Source: Vanilla planifolia
Lineage: Eukaryota; Streptophyta; Magnoliopsida; Asparagales; Orchidaceae
Length of the DNA: 64,000 bases
Direction: 5' to 3'
Assembly: GCA_023846275.1 (NCBI GenBank)
Contig: JAIUJO010000295.1
Span: forward strand, 248,001 to 312,000
This document shows positions 1 to 9,900 of this stretch, piece by piece (the first letter of the stretch is position 1; each line of letters opens with the position of its first letter). The notes beneath the pieces were generated by a model. It ran no database searches, had not been told where the DNA came from, and saw only the letters and a program-made list of their open reading frames with translations. The translations under genes and the position numbers were made by a program.

Positions 1-854
1 AGTTAGGTTAGGCTAGGCCATGTTAGAGTATAGTAGAGTAGAGTAGAGTAAAGTAGAGCTAGGTTATGTTTGGTTAAGCTTGTCTAGCCTAGGGTAGTCT
101 ATGCTAGGCTAGAGTAGAGTAGAGTAGAGTTGAGTAGATTAAAGCTATGTTAGGCTAGGCTAGGTGAGAGTGGAGTAGAATAGAGTAGAGTAGAGTAGAG
201 CATAACAAAGCAAAGTAAAGAAGAGGAGGATAGAGTACAGCAAAGTTAGGTTAGGCTAGGTTAGGATAGATTAGGGTAAAGTAGTGTAGAATTAGGTTAG
301 GCAAGGCTATGTTAGGTTAGAGTGGAGTAGAGTAAAGTAGATTAGAGTAGAGTATAGTAGAGAAGAGTAAAATAGAGTGGAGTAGAGTATAGTAAAGTAA
401 AGGCTAGTTTAAAGTATTATTAAGTTGAGTAGTGTAGGGAACAATAGAGTAGAGTAGAGTATCATGGAGTAGGGTAAAGTACTATTAGGCTAGGGTAGCA
501 AGAGAAAAGTAAAGCAAAGTAGATTACATTAGAGTTTAGTAGAGTATAGTATTATTTAGTAGAGCTGAGTAGGTTAGAGTAGAGCTAGGTTAATCAAGGC
601 TAGGCTAGTCCATGTTAGGTAAGGCTAGGTTAGGCTAGGCTAGAGTAGAGTAGAGTAGAGTAGCGCTGTGTTAGGTTAAACTAAGCTAAGCTAGGCTAGG
701 CTAGACTACGATAGAATAGAGCAGAGTAAATTAAAATAGAGTAGAGCAGAGCAAAGGAGAGTTAGGCTAGCTAGGTTAGGCTAAAGTGGGGTAGAGTAGA
801 GAAGAGCTAGGTTAAGCTAAGATAAGCTAGGCTAGGTTAGAGTAGAGTAGAGTG

Positions 855-894
855 TATTAGAGTATAGTAAAGTATATTAGAGTATAGTAAAGCA
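855..894 (+). repeat. 20-bp tandem duplication within A-block
   Basis: Four variant pentamers (a TATTAG-AGTATAG-TAAAG-type group) are repeated head to tail with a 20-bp period, the last bases differing slightly. The shared unusual variants indicate copying of a four-monomer unit rather than independent mutation. Confidence 0.7.
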
Positions 895-1630
895 TAGTAG
901 ATTTGGGATTGGTTATGCTAGGCTAAGTTAGGCTAGGTTAGATTAGGATAAGCAAGAGTGGAGTAAAGTAGAGCTAGGTTAGGTAATACTAGGCTAGGCA
1001 AAGTCTGGCTAAAGTAGAGCAGAGAAGAGTAGAGCAAAGAAAAGCAGAATGGAGCAAAGCAAATCAGGTTAGAGCTGAGCAGAACATAATGGAGGAGAGC
1101 AGGGTAGAGAATGGAAAAGTAGAGTAAAGCAAAGTAGAGATGAGTAGAGTAGAGTAGGGTAGAGAAACTAGGATAAGCTAGGCTAGGCTAATCTAGGCTA
1201 GGTTAGGCAAGGCTAGAGTTGAGTAGAGTAAAGTATAGTCAAGTTATGTTAGGTTGGGCTAGGCTATGCTAAGCTAGGCTAGACCAGAGTAATGTAGAGT
1301 AGAGTAGAGTAAAGTAGAACAGAGTAGAGCTGAGCTGAGTAGAGTGGAGCATAGAAGAGCAAAGTAGAGTAGAGTAGAGCAGAGCAGAGAAGTGTAAAGT
1401 AGAGTAGAGAAGAATAGAGTAAAGAAGACTAGAGAAGAGATAGGTTAGGCGAGGCTATGTTAGAGCATAATAATAAAGAGCAGAGTAGAAGAGAGTAGAG
1501 TAGAGTAGAGTAGAGAAGAGCCTGGTTAGGCTAAGCTAAACTAGGTTAGAGTATAATAGAGTAGAGTAGAGTAGAGTAGAATAGAGCATAGCAAAGTAGT
1601 GCAGAGTAGAGCAAAGTAGAGTAAAACAGA

Positions 1631-1690
1631 GCTAGGTTAGGCTAGGCTAGGTTAGGCAAAGCTAGGTTAGGCTAGGCTAGGTTAGGCAAA
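1631..1690 (+). repeat. Perfect 30-bp tandem duplication in a B-block
   Basis: Positions 1631-1660 and 1661-1690 are identical. Each unit starts GCTAGGTTAGGC and ends with the variant GGCAAA. Six pentamers were copied as one block, and the perfect identity implies a recent slippage or unequal-exchange event. Confidence 0.9.
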
Positions 1691-1778
1691 GCTAGGCTAA
1701 AGTATAGTTGAATAGAGCTAAGTTAGGCTAGGCTAGGCTAAGCAAGGTTAGAGTAGAGTAGAGTAAAGCTAAACTAAG

Positions 1779-1798
1779 TTAGGTTAGGTTAGGTTAGG
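1779..1798 (+). repeat. Four perfect TTAGG units inside a B-block
   Basis: Four uninterrupted TTAGG pentamers are followed by the usual TAGGC units. TTAGG is the arthropod telomere repeat and is also a permutation of the TAGGT form of monomer B. Runs of three units also occur at 5678-5692 and 62263-62277. This is an interstitial run of four, not a telomere. Whether it reflects telomeric ancestry or coincidence is unresolved. Confidence 0.75.
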
Positions 1799-3140
1799 CT
1801 AGGCTAAGCTATGCTAAGCAATGTTAGGCTAGAGTACTAGAGTAGAGTAGAGTAAAATAGAGTAGAGCTTGTTTATGCTAGGCTTGGCTTTGCTAGATTA
1901 GGCTATAGTTGAGTGGAGTAGAGCAGAGAAGAGTAGAGCAGAACAAAATAGAGTAGAGTAGAGCACAATAGAGTATAGCAGAGTAGAGTAGAGTAGAGTA
2001 GAGTAGAGTAGAGCAGAGCATAGCATAGTAGAATAGAGCATTATAGAGCAGAGCAGAGTGGAACAAAGTAGAGTAGAGTAGAGTAGAGCCGAGTAGAGTA
2101 GAGCTATGTTAGGCTAGGTTAGGCTAGTTTAGGTTAGGTTAGGCTAGAGTTGATTAGAGTAGAGTAGAGAAGAGTAAAGCTATGTTTTGTTAGGCAAGGC
2201 TAGGCTATGCTATAGTACAGTAAAGTGTAGTAGAGTAGAGCAGAGCAGAGATGAGCATAGCAAAGTAGAGCTAGGTTAGGCTAGGCTATGTTAAGCTAGA
2301 CTTGGCTTGGCAAGGCTAGCCTAGAGTAGAGTAGAGTAGAGTAGAACATAGTAGAGTATAGTAGAGTATAGTATAGTATAATAGAGTAGAGTAGAGCTAG
2401 CTTAGCTTAAGCTAAGCTAGGCTATGCTAGGCTAGGCGAGGTTAGGCTAGGCTAGAGTAGAGTATCATAGAGTAGAGTGGAGTATGGCAGAGTAGAGTAG
2501 ACCTATTTTAGGATAAGCTTGGCAAGGCTAGGCTAGAGTAAAGTAAAGTAGAGTGGAGTAGCGCAGAGTAGAGCTTTATATAGCAAAGCAGAGAAGAGAA
2601 CAACAGAGTAAAGCAGAATAGAGTAGAGTTAGGTTAGGCTAAGCAAGACTAGGATAGGCTAGGCTAGGCTACCTTATAGTAGAGTATAATAGAGTAGACT
2701 AGAGTAAAGTAGGGTAGAGTACAGTAGAGAAGAGTAGTGTAGAGCTAATTTTGGCTAGGCAAGGTTAGGCTAGGTAATAATAGAGTAGAGTAGAGTAGAG
2801 TTAGGTTAGGTTAAGCTAGGCTAGGTTAGGTTTGGCTAGAGTAGAGTGGCGTAGGGTAGAGCAAAGCAGAGTATAGTAGAGAAGAGCAGAGCAGAGAAGA
2901 GCAAAGCAAAGTATAGTAGAGTAAAGCAGAATAAAGTAGAGCAGAGCAGAGAATAGTAGAGTATAGCAGAGTAGAGCAGATCAGAGCTAGGATAGGCTAG
3001 GCTAGAGTATAGTAGAGAAGAGTAGAGTAAAGTTGAGTAAAGTAAAGCTAGGTGAGGCTAAGCTATGTTAGAGTAGAGCAAAGTAGAGTATAATAGATTA
3101 GAGTAGAGTAGAGTAGAGTAAGGTAGAGTAAAGCTAGTTG

Positions 3141-3168
3141 GGGTAGACTAAGCTTGGTTAGTCTACCC
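3141..3168 (+). repeat. Perfect inverted repeat: 11-bp stem, 6-base loop
   Basis: GGGTAGACTAA at 3141-3151 is followed by the loop GCTTGG and then by TTAGTCTACCC at 3158-3168, its exact reverse complement. The right arm has pyrimidine-rich sequence unlike the plus-strand satellite around it. It therefore looks like a local back-copy (quasi-palindrome template switch) rather than chance monomer variation. Terminator function is not suggested, because no gene is nearby. Confidence 0.85.
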
Positions 3169-3761
3169 TTGGCTAAGCAAGGCTAGGCTAGAGTAGAGTA
3201 GAGTAAAGTAGAGCTAGGTTTGGCTAGGCAAGGCTAGACACTGCCAAACTAGGATAAAGTAGAGTAATATAGAGTAGAGTATAGCAGAGTAGAACATAGT
3301 AGAGCAGAGCAGAGTAGAGTAAAAGAGAGCATAGTAGAGCAGAGCATAGTAGGGCAGTGTAGAGCAGAGTAGAGTGAAGAAGAGCAGAGTAGAGTAGAGC
3401 AGAACAAAGTAGAGTAGAGAAAAATAGAGTAGAGCTAGGTTATCCTAAGCTAAGCTAGGCTAGGTTAGAGAAGAGTTGGATAGAGTAGAGTAGAGTAAAG
3501 CAAAGTAGAATGTAGTAGAGTATAGTTAGGTAAGGTTAAGCTTGGCTAGGCAAGGCTTAGCAAAGATAGGCTAGGCTAAACAAGGCTAGGCTAGAGAAAA
3601 GTAGAGTAGACTTGAGTATAGTAGAGCAAGGTTACGCTAGGCTAGGCTAGAGTACAATAGATCAGAGTAGAGTAGGCTAGAGTAGAGTAGACTAGAGTGG
3701 ACCAGAGTAGTGTAAAAAAGAGTTGAGTAAACAGAGCAAAGAAGAGCAGAGTAGAGCAAAG

Positions 3762-3816
3762 TAGAATATAATAGAGCAAAAAAGAGCAAAATAGAATATA
3801 ATAGAGCAAAAAAGAG
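3762..3816 (+). repeat. 30-bp tandem duplication in an A-rich variant block
   Basis: The segment 3762-3786 recurs at 3792-3816 with a 30-bp offset, including the unusual parts AATATAATAG and GCAAAAAAGAG. On the minus strand this produces a repeated ten-residue pattern in a spurious reading frame. It is a recent local duplication of six monomers. Confidence 0.85.
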
Positions 3817-4372
3817 AAAAGTAGAATAGAGCAAAATAGAGCAGAGTTGAGCTAAGCAGAGTAAAGAAGAGAAGAGCAGAGTAGAGTAGAGTAGACATTG
3901 GATAGGCTAGGATAGGCTATGCTATGTTAGAGCATAGTAGAGTAGAGGAGAGTAGAGTCGAGCATAGCAAAATAGTGTAGAGCATAGCAGTGTAGACTAG
4001 AGTTAGGTTAAGCTAGGCAAAGCTAAGCTAGAGTAGAAGAGAGCCAGGTTAGGCTAAGCTTGGCTAGGCTAGGTTAGAGTAGAGAAGAGTAGTGTAGAGT
4101 ATAAAAGAGTAGATTAGAGTGGAGTAGCATATAGTATAGTGAAGTAGAGTAGAGTAGAGCTTGGTTAAGCTAAGCTAGGCTATGTTAGAGTAGAGTGGGG
4201 TAGATTAGGGCAGAGTAAAGTATAATAGAGTAGAGCTTTGTTAGGTTAGGCTATGCTAGAGTAGATTAGAGTAGAGTAGAGCAGAGTAGAATAAAGAAGA
4301 GTAGAGTAGAGAAGAGTAGAGCAGAGTAAAGCAAACCAAAGCAAAGATAAGCAAAGTAGAGTAGTGCAGAGT

Positions 4373-4411
4373 ATTCGACTCTACTCTACTTTACACTACT
4401 CTAACCTTGCC
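4373..4411 (-). repeat. 39-bp satellite segment inverted in place
   Basis: From ATTCGACTC to CCTTGCC the plus strand carries pyrimidine-rich CTCTA-type sequence. Its reverse complement is ordinary satellite and matches the start of the 1.2-kb copies at 5560 and 6760, including the shared variant order GGTTAGAGTAGTGTAAA. Immediately after the inversion, sequence resumes in normal orientation and matches the same two copies without a gap. The patch has thus been flipped in place with no visible loss at its right edge. It is the longest strand-switched patch I found in the window. Confidence 0.9.
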
Positions 4412-5559
4412 TAGAGTAGAGCAAAGAAGAGCATAGTATAGTATAGTAGCATAGAGTAGAGCTAGGTTAGGTTAGTCTAAGCTAAGCTAGGTTGAGCTAG
4501 GCTAGAGCAGAGTAGAGAAAAGTAGAGTAGATTAGATTAGAGTAGAGTATAATAGAGTAAAGTATAGTAGTGCTAGGTTAGGCTAGGCTAGGCTAGAGTA
4601 CAATAGAGCAGAGTAGAGTAAAGTCAAGCAGAGTAGAGCAAAGCATAGTGGAGTAGAGTAGAGTAGAGTAAAGTGGAGATAGGTTAGGCAAGACAATTCT
4701 AGGTTTAGCTTAGCTCGGCTAGGCAAGGCTAGAGTGGAATAAAGTAGAGTTAGGTTTGTCTAAGCTCAACGAGGCTAAGTTGGAGTAGAGTAGAGTAAAG
4801 CAGATTAGAGTAGAGTAGAGAAGAGAAGAGTAGAGTAAAGCTAGATTAAGCTAGGCTAAGCTAGAGTATAATAGAGGGGAGTACGATAGAGCAGAGTAGA
4901 CCAAAGCAAAGAAGAGTGGAGCAGAGAAACAAAGAATAGAGAATAGTAGAGTAGAGTAGAGAAGAGCAAAGAAGAGAAAAGCAATGTAGAGCAGAGCTAA
5001 GTTAGGTAATGCTAGAGTAGAGTAGAGCTAAGTTGGGAAAGGCTAGGCTAAGGTAGGCTAGGCTAGAGTAGAGGAGTGTATAATAGAGTAGAGTACAGTT
5101 AGGCTTGTTAGGGAAGGCAAGGCTAGAGCATAGTATTATTGACTAAAGTAGAGTAGGGCAGAGTAGTACAAAGGAGAGCAGAGCAGAGTAGAGAAAAGCA
5201 AAGCAGAGTAGAGCATAGTTGAGTAGAGAACATAAGAGTAAAGTAGGGCAGAGTAGAGAAGAGTAGAGTAGAGTAGAGTAAAGCAGAGTAGAGTAGAGTT
5301 AGGTTAGGCTAAGCTAGACTCAACTAGGCTAGGCTAGTTTAGAGTAGAGTAGAGTATAGTAGAATTGAGTGTAGTAGAGTTGAGTAGAGCAAGGTTAGGC
5401 AAGGCTTGAGTGGAGTGGAGTAGATTAGAGTAGAGTAGAGCTAGGTTTGGTTAGACTGGGTAAGGCTAAAGTAGAGTAGAATAAAGTAGAGCAGAGTAGA
5501 GCATAGTAGAGTAAAATAGAGTAGAGTAGAGCTAGGTTGGGCTAAGGTAAGCTAGGCTA
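4373..5559 (+). repeat. Higher-order repeat of about 1.2 kb, copy 1
   Basis: This copy shares an ordered series of rare variants with copy 2. Examples are GCAAAGAAGAGCATAGTAT at 4421 (5617 in copy 2), GGCAAGACAATTCT at 4687 (5913), and a segment containing ATTGACTA near 5148 (near 6373). The offset drifts from 1196 to 1226 bp through small indels. The left boundary coincides with the 39-bp inverted patch, since upstream sequence does not match the corresponding flank of copies 2 and 3. By eye, copies differ by roughly a tenth of positions, so the duplication is not fresh. Confidence 0.88.
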
Positions 5560-6759
5560 GGCTAGGTTAGAGTAGTGTAAAGTAGAGTAGAGTAGTGTAG
5601 AGTTGAATAAAGTAGAGCAAAGAAGAGCATAGTATAGTATAGTATAATATAGTAGAGTAACATAGAGTAGAGCTAGGTTAGGTTAGGTTAGGCTAAGCTT
5701 GGTTAGGCTAAGCTAGAGTAGAATAGAGAAGAGTAGAGTATATTAGAATAGAGTAGAGTAGAGTATAATAGAGTATAGTAGAGTAAAGTATAGTAGTACT
5801 GGGTTAGGCAAGGCTAGGCTAGAGTACAGTAGGGCAGAGTAGAGTAAATTCGAGCAGAGTAGAGCAGAGCATAGTGGAGTAGAGTAGAGTAGAGTATAGT
5901 GGAGCTAGGTTAGGCAAGACAATTCTAAGTTTGGCTCAACTAGGCTAGGCAAGGCTAGAGTGGAATAAAGTAGAGTTAGGTTTGACTAGGCTAGGCTAGG
6001 CTAAGTTGGAGTAGAGTAAAGTAGATTATAGTAGATTAGAGAAGAGTAGGTAGAGTAAAGCTTGATTAGGCTAGGCTAAGCTAGAGTATAATAGAGTAGA
6101 GGAGAGTAGAGTAGAGCAGAGTAGAGAAAAGCAAAGAAGAGTGGAGCAAAGAAACGAAGAGTAGAGAATAGTAGAGTAGAGTAGAGCAGAGCAAAGAAGA
6201 GAAAAGCAATATAAAGTAGAGCTATGTTAGGCATGGCTAGAGTAGAGTAGAGCTAAGCTGGGCAAAGCTAGGAAAAGGTAGGCTAGGCTAGGCTAGGCAA
6301 GAATAGAGTACTGTATAGTAGAGTAGAGCTCAGTTAGGCTAGTTAGGGAAGGCTAGGCTAGAGCAGAGTACTATTGACTAGAGTAAAGTAGGGCAGTGCA
6401 GCACAAAGAAGAGCAGAGCAAAGTAGAGTAAATCAACACTGAGTAGAGCATAGCTTAGTAGAGAACATAAGAGCAAAGTAGAGTAGAGCTGAGAAGAGTA
6501 GAGTAGAGTAGAGTAAAGCAGAGCAGAGTAGAGTTAGGTTAGGCTAAGCTAGACTTGACTAGGCTAGGATAGTTTAGAGTAGAGTAGAATTGAGTGTAGT
6601 AGAGTAGAGTAGAGCAAAGTTAGGCAAGGCTTGAGTGGAGTAGAGTAGAGTAGAGCTAGGTTTGGTTTGGCTGGGTAAGGCTAAAGTAGAGCAGAGTATA
6701 GCAGAGTAGAGTAGAATAGAGTAGAGTAAAGCTAGGTTGGGCTAAGGTATACTAGGCTA
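5560..6759 (+). repeat. Higher-order repeat of about 1.2 kb, copy 2
   Basis: This copy follows copy 1 directly, matches it along its length, and leads directly into the partial third copy at a 1200-bp offset (GCAAAGAAGAGCAT at 5617 and 6817). The head-to-tail arrangement indicates amplification by unequal exchange or rolling replication of a unit containing many A/B cycles. It retains in normal orientation the segment that is inverted in copy 1. Confidence 0.88.
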
Positions 6760-6965
6760 GGCTAGGTTAGAGTAGTGTAAATTAGAGTAGAGTAGAGTAG
6801 AGTCAAATAGAGTAGAGCAAAGAAGAGCATAGTATACTATAGTATAGTATAGTAGAGTAGCATAGAGTATAGCTAGGTTAGGTTAGGCTAGGCTAGAGTA
6901 GAGTAGAGAAGAGTACAGTAGATTAGAATAGAATAGATTAGAGTATAATAGAGTATAGTAGAGCA
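6760..6965 (+). repeat. Higher-order repeat of about 1.2 kb, partial copy 3
   Basis: About 200 bp match the first part of copy 2, including GGTTAGAGTAGTGTAAA and the ATAG-rich run. Near 6965 the match stops: copy 2 continues with a TAGTACTGGG variant while this copy passes into different satellite. The right edge of the amplification lies here. The exact breakpoint is uncertain by some tens of bases because everything is pentameric. Confidence 0.75.
6833..6846 (+). repeat. 14-bp perfect palindrome TATACTATAGTATA
   Basis: Within the ATAG-rich part of partial copy 3, a single TACTA in place of TAGTA makes a perfect 14-bp palindrome. A comparable palindrome is at 45810-45823. These may be tiny strand switches or single substitutions in TATAG monomers. 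No function is implied. Confidence 0.6.
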
Positions 6966-9900
6966 GAGAAGAGTTGAGCTAAGCTAGGCTAGGCAAGGTT
7001 AGGCTAGGCTAGGTTTGAGTCGAGTAGAGAAGAGCCAAGTAGAGTAGAGAAGAGTAGAATAGGTTAGAGTAGAGTCGAGCTAGGTTAGGCTTGGTGAGCT
7101 TGGCTAGGCTAGGCTAAGTAATGGTAGGCTAGGCTGGGCTGGGCTAGAGTAGAGTAGATTAGAGTAGAGTAGAGCTAGGTTAGGTTAGGCTAGGCTGGAG
7201 TAGAATAGAGTAAAGAAGAGCAAGATCAGGTTGGGCTAGGCTAGGCTAGGCTAAAGTAGAGTATAGTAGAGTAGAGAAGAATATAGCAGAGTAGAGTAGA
7301 GCAGAGTAGAGTAGAGCAGAGTAGAGCAGAGCAGAGCAGAGTAGAGCAGAGTAGAATAAAATAGAGTATAGTGGAGTGGAGCAGAGCAAAGTGGGGCAAA
7401 GTAGAGCAGAGCAGCATAGAGTAGAGTAGAGTTGAGCAAAGCTAAGTAAGGCATGGCTAGGCTAGGATAGGCTTGTCTAGGCCAAGCTAGGCTAGAGTAG
7501 AGTAAAGTAGAGTAGAGTACAGCTAGGTTAGGCTAAAGTACAATAGAGCAAAGTAGAGTAGAGTAGAGTAGAGCATAATAAAGCAGAGTAGAGTAGAGTA
7601 GAGTAGAGAAGTAGAGCTAGCTTAGGCTAGGATAGGCTCGAGTATAGTAGAGTGGAGTAGAGTAGAGCTATGTTAGGCTATGCTAGGCTAGGCTAAGTTA
7701 AGAATATAGTAGAGTAGATTATAGTAGATTAGATTAGAGTAGAGTAGAGTAAAGTAGAGTAGAGATAGGTTATGCTCAATATGTTTAAGCTAGGCTTGGC
7801 TATAATAGAGTAGATTATAGTAAAGCAAGGTTAGGCTAGGCTTTGCTTAGTTAGGCTAATCATGGCTAGAGTAGATTATAGTTGGGTAGAGAAGAGTTGA
7901 GAAGAGTAGAGTATAATTGAGTAAAATAGAGTATAGTAGAGAAGAGCAAAGTAGAGCAGAGTATATTAGAGTATAGTAGAGTAGAGAAGAGTAGAGTAGT
8001 GTAGAGTAGAGTATAGTAGAGATGAGTTGAGTTGTGTAGAGTAGAGTAGGGTATAATAGAGTATAATATAGTATAGTATAATAGAGTTGAGTAGAGGTAG
8101 GTTAGGCTAGGTTAGGTTAGGGTAGGCTAGGCTAGCTTAGGATTAGCTAGAGTAGAGTAGAGCAGAGAAAAGTAGAGTAGAGCTAGGTTAGGTTAGGCTA
8201 GGCATAGTTAGGCTAGGCTAAAGAAGAGTAGAGTAGAGTAGAGTAGAGTAAAGTAGAGCTGAGAAGAAAAGAGTAGAACATAGAATAGTAGAGGAGGGCA
8301 TAACTGAATGGAGTAGAGTAGAGCAGAGTAGGCTAGGCAAGGTTATAGTAGAGTAGAGTAGAGTAGAGTAGAGTAAAGTAGAGTGTAGTAGTGTAAAGTA
8401 GAGTAGAGCTGGGTTAGGCTGGCTAACCTAGGCTAGGTTAAGCTATGCAAGCTAGAGTATAGTAGAGTAGAGTAGAGTAAAGAAGGGTAGAGTGTAGTAG
8501 AATATAGTAGAGTGGAGTAGAGTAGGGTAGAGTTAGGCAAAGCTAGGCTAGAGTAGAGTAGAGTAGAGTAGAGGAAAGTAGAGAGTAGCGCTCCATTAGG
8601 CAAGGCTAGGCTAGAGTTGACTAAAGCAGAGAAGAACAAAGTAGAGCAGAGTAGAGCAGAGCAGAGCAGAGCAAAGTAGAGAAGAGCGAAGTAAGGCAGA
8701 GTAGAGCAACATAAAATAGAGCAAAGGAGAGTAGAGCTAGGTTAGACTGACCTGGGATTAGTAAAGCTAGAATTGGCTAAGCTAGGTTAGAGTAGAGTAG
8801 AGTAATGTAAAGTAGAGAAGAGTAAAGTAGAATATAATAGAGTAGAGTAGACAAGGGTATATTATAGTAGAGTAGGGTAGTGTAAAGTTAGGTTAGGCTA
8901 AGCTAGGCTAGGTTAGGCTAGGCTAAAGTAGAGTAGAAAAGAGTATAGTAGAGTAGAGTAGAGAAGAGTTGAGTTTAGTAGAGTATAATAGAGTACAGGA
9001 GAGTATAGAAGAGTTGAGTAGAGTAAATAGAGCATAACAGAGCTAGGTAGAGCTTAGTAGAACAAAGCAGAGTAGAGCAGAGTAGAGCTAGGTTTTGCGA
9101 TGCTAGGCCAGGCTAAAGTAGAGTATAATAGAGTAGAGTAGTGTTAGGCTCAGCTAGTTCAGGCTAAGCTAAGCTAGAGTAGAGTAGAGTATAGTAGATT
9201 TACGTAGAGTGGAGTAGAATAAAGTAGAGAAGAGTTAGGTTAAGCTAAGCTAACTTAGGCTAGGTGAGGCTCGGGTAGGCTAGGCTAGGCTAGGCTAGAG
9301 TAGAGTAGTGTAAAGAAGAGTAGAGAAGAGTTAGGTTAGGCTAGGCTAGGCTGGCCTATGCTAAACTAGGCTAGGGTAGAGTAGAATAGAGTAGAGTAAA
9401 GTAGAGTGGAGTAGACTAGAGTAGAGTAGAGCAGAGTAGAGTAGAGAAGAGTTAAGTAGAGCATAGCAGAGCAAAGCAGAGCAAAGCAGAGAATAATAGA
9501 GTAGAGTAGAGCAGAGCGAAGTAGAGCAGAATACAGCAGATCTGATCAGAGCAAAATCGAGTAGAGTAGAGCAGAGCTACGTTTAGCTAAGCTAGGCTGG
9601 CCTAGGCTAGAGTAGGGTAGAGTAGTGTAGAGTAGAATAGAGTACAGTAGAGTAGAGCTTGGTTGGCCTAAGCTAAGCTAGGCTAGGTTTGAGTCAAGTA
9701 GAGTATAGCAGAGTAGAGTAGAGGATAGTAGAGTAGAGCTAGGTGAGGCTAGGCTAGGGTACGCTAAGCAAGCCTAGGCTAGGCAAAAGTAAAGTAGAGT
9801 TGAGTTGGGTAGAGTAGAGAAGAGTAGAGTAAAGTAGAGTAAAGTAGTGCTAGGTTAAGCAAGGTGAGGCTAGGCTAGGCTAAAGTAAGGTAGAGTAGAT

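Larger units (their letters stand above)
1..4372 (+). repeat. Satellite segment with short local tandem duplications
   Basis: This stretch is alternating A- and B-blocks with frequent single-base monomer variants. I see no large-scale duplication of it elsewhere in the window, and the final few hundred bases do not match the sequence preceding the second and third copies of the 1.2-kb repeat that follows. Local features are a 20-bp, a 30-bp and another 30-bp tandem duplication, a perfect TTAGG run and an 11-bp-stem hairpin, listed separately. No gene is present. Confidence 0.85.

Noticed and set aside
3141-3168. Intrinsic terminator
   Set aside because: The hairpin has no T tract and no gene on either side; the context is satellite.
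4373-6759. CRISPR-like or phage-type direct repeats
   Set aside because: Spacers are not unique sequence and repeat units grade into each other; the 1.2-kb copies are tandem satellite. There are no cas-like genes.
8585-8605. Slightly off-pattern patches such as AGTAGCGCTCCATTAGG here and GACCTGTGAGGAG near 33262, considered as relics of other insertions
   Set aside because: They are under 20 bp, flanking bases stay in satellite, and no target-site duplication or tail is visible. Clustered substitutions explain them equally well.
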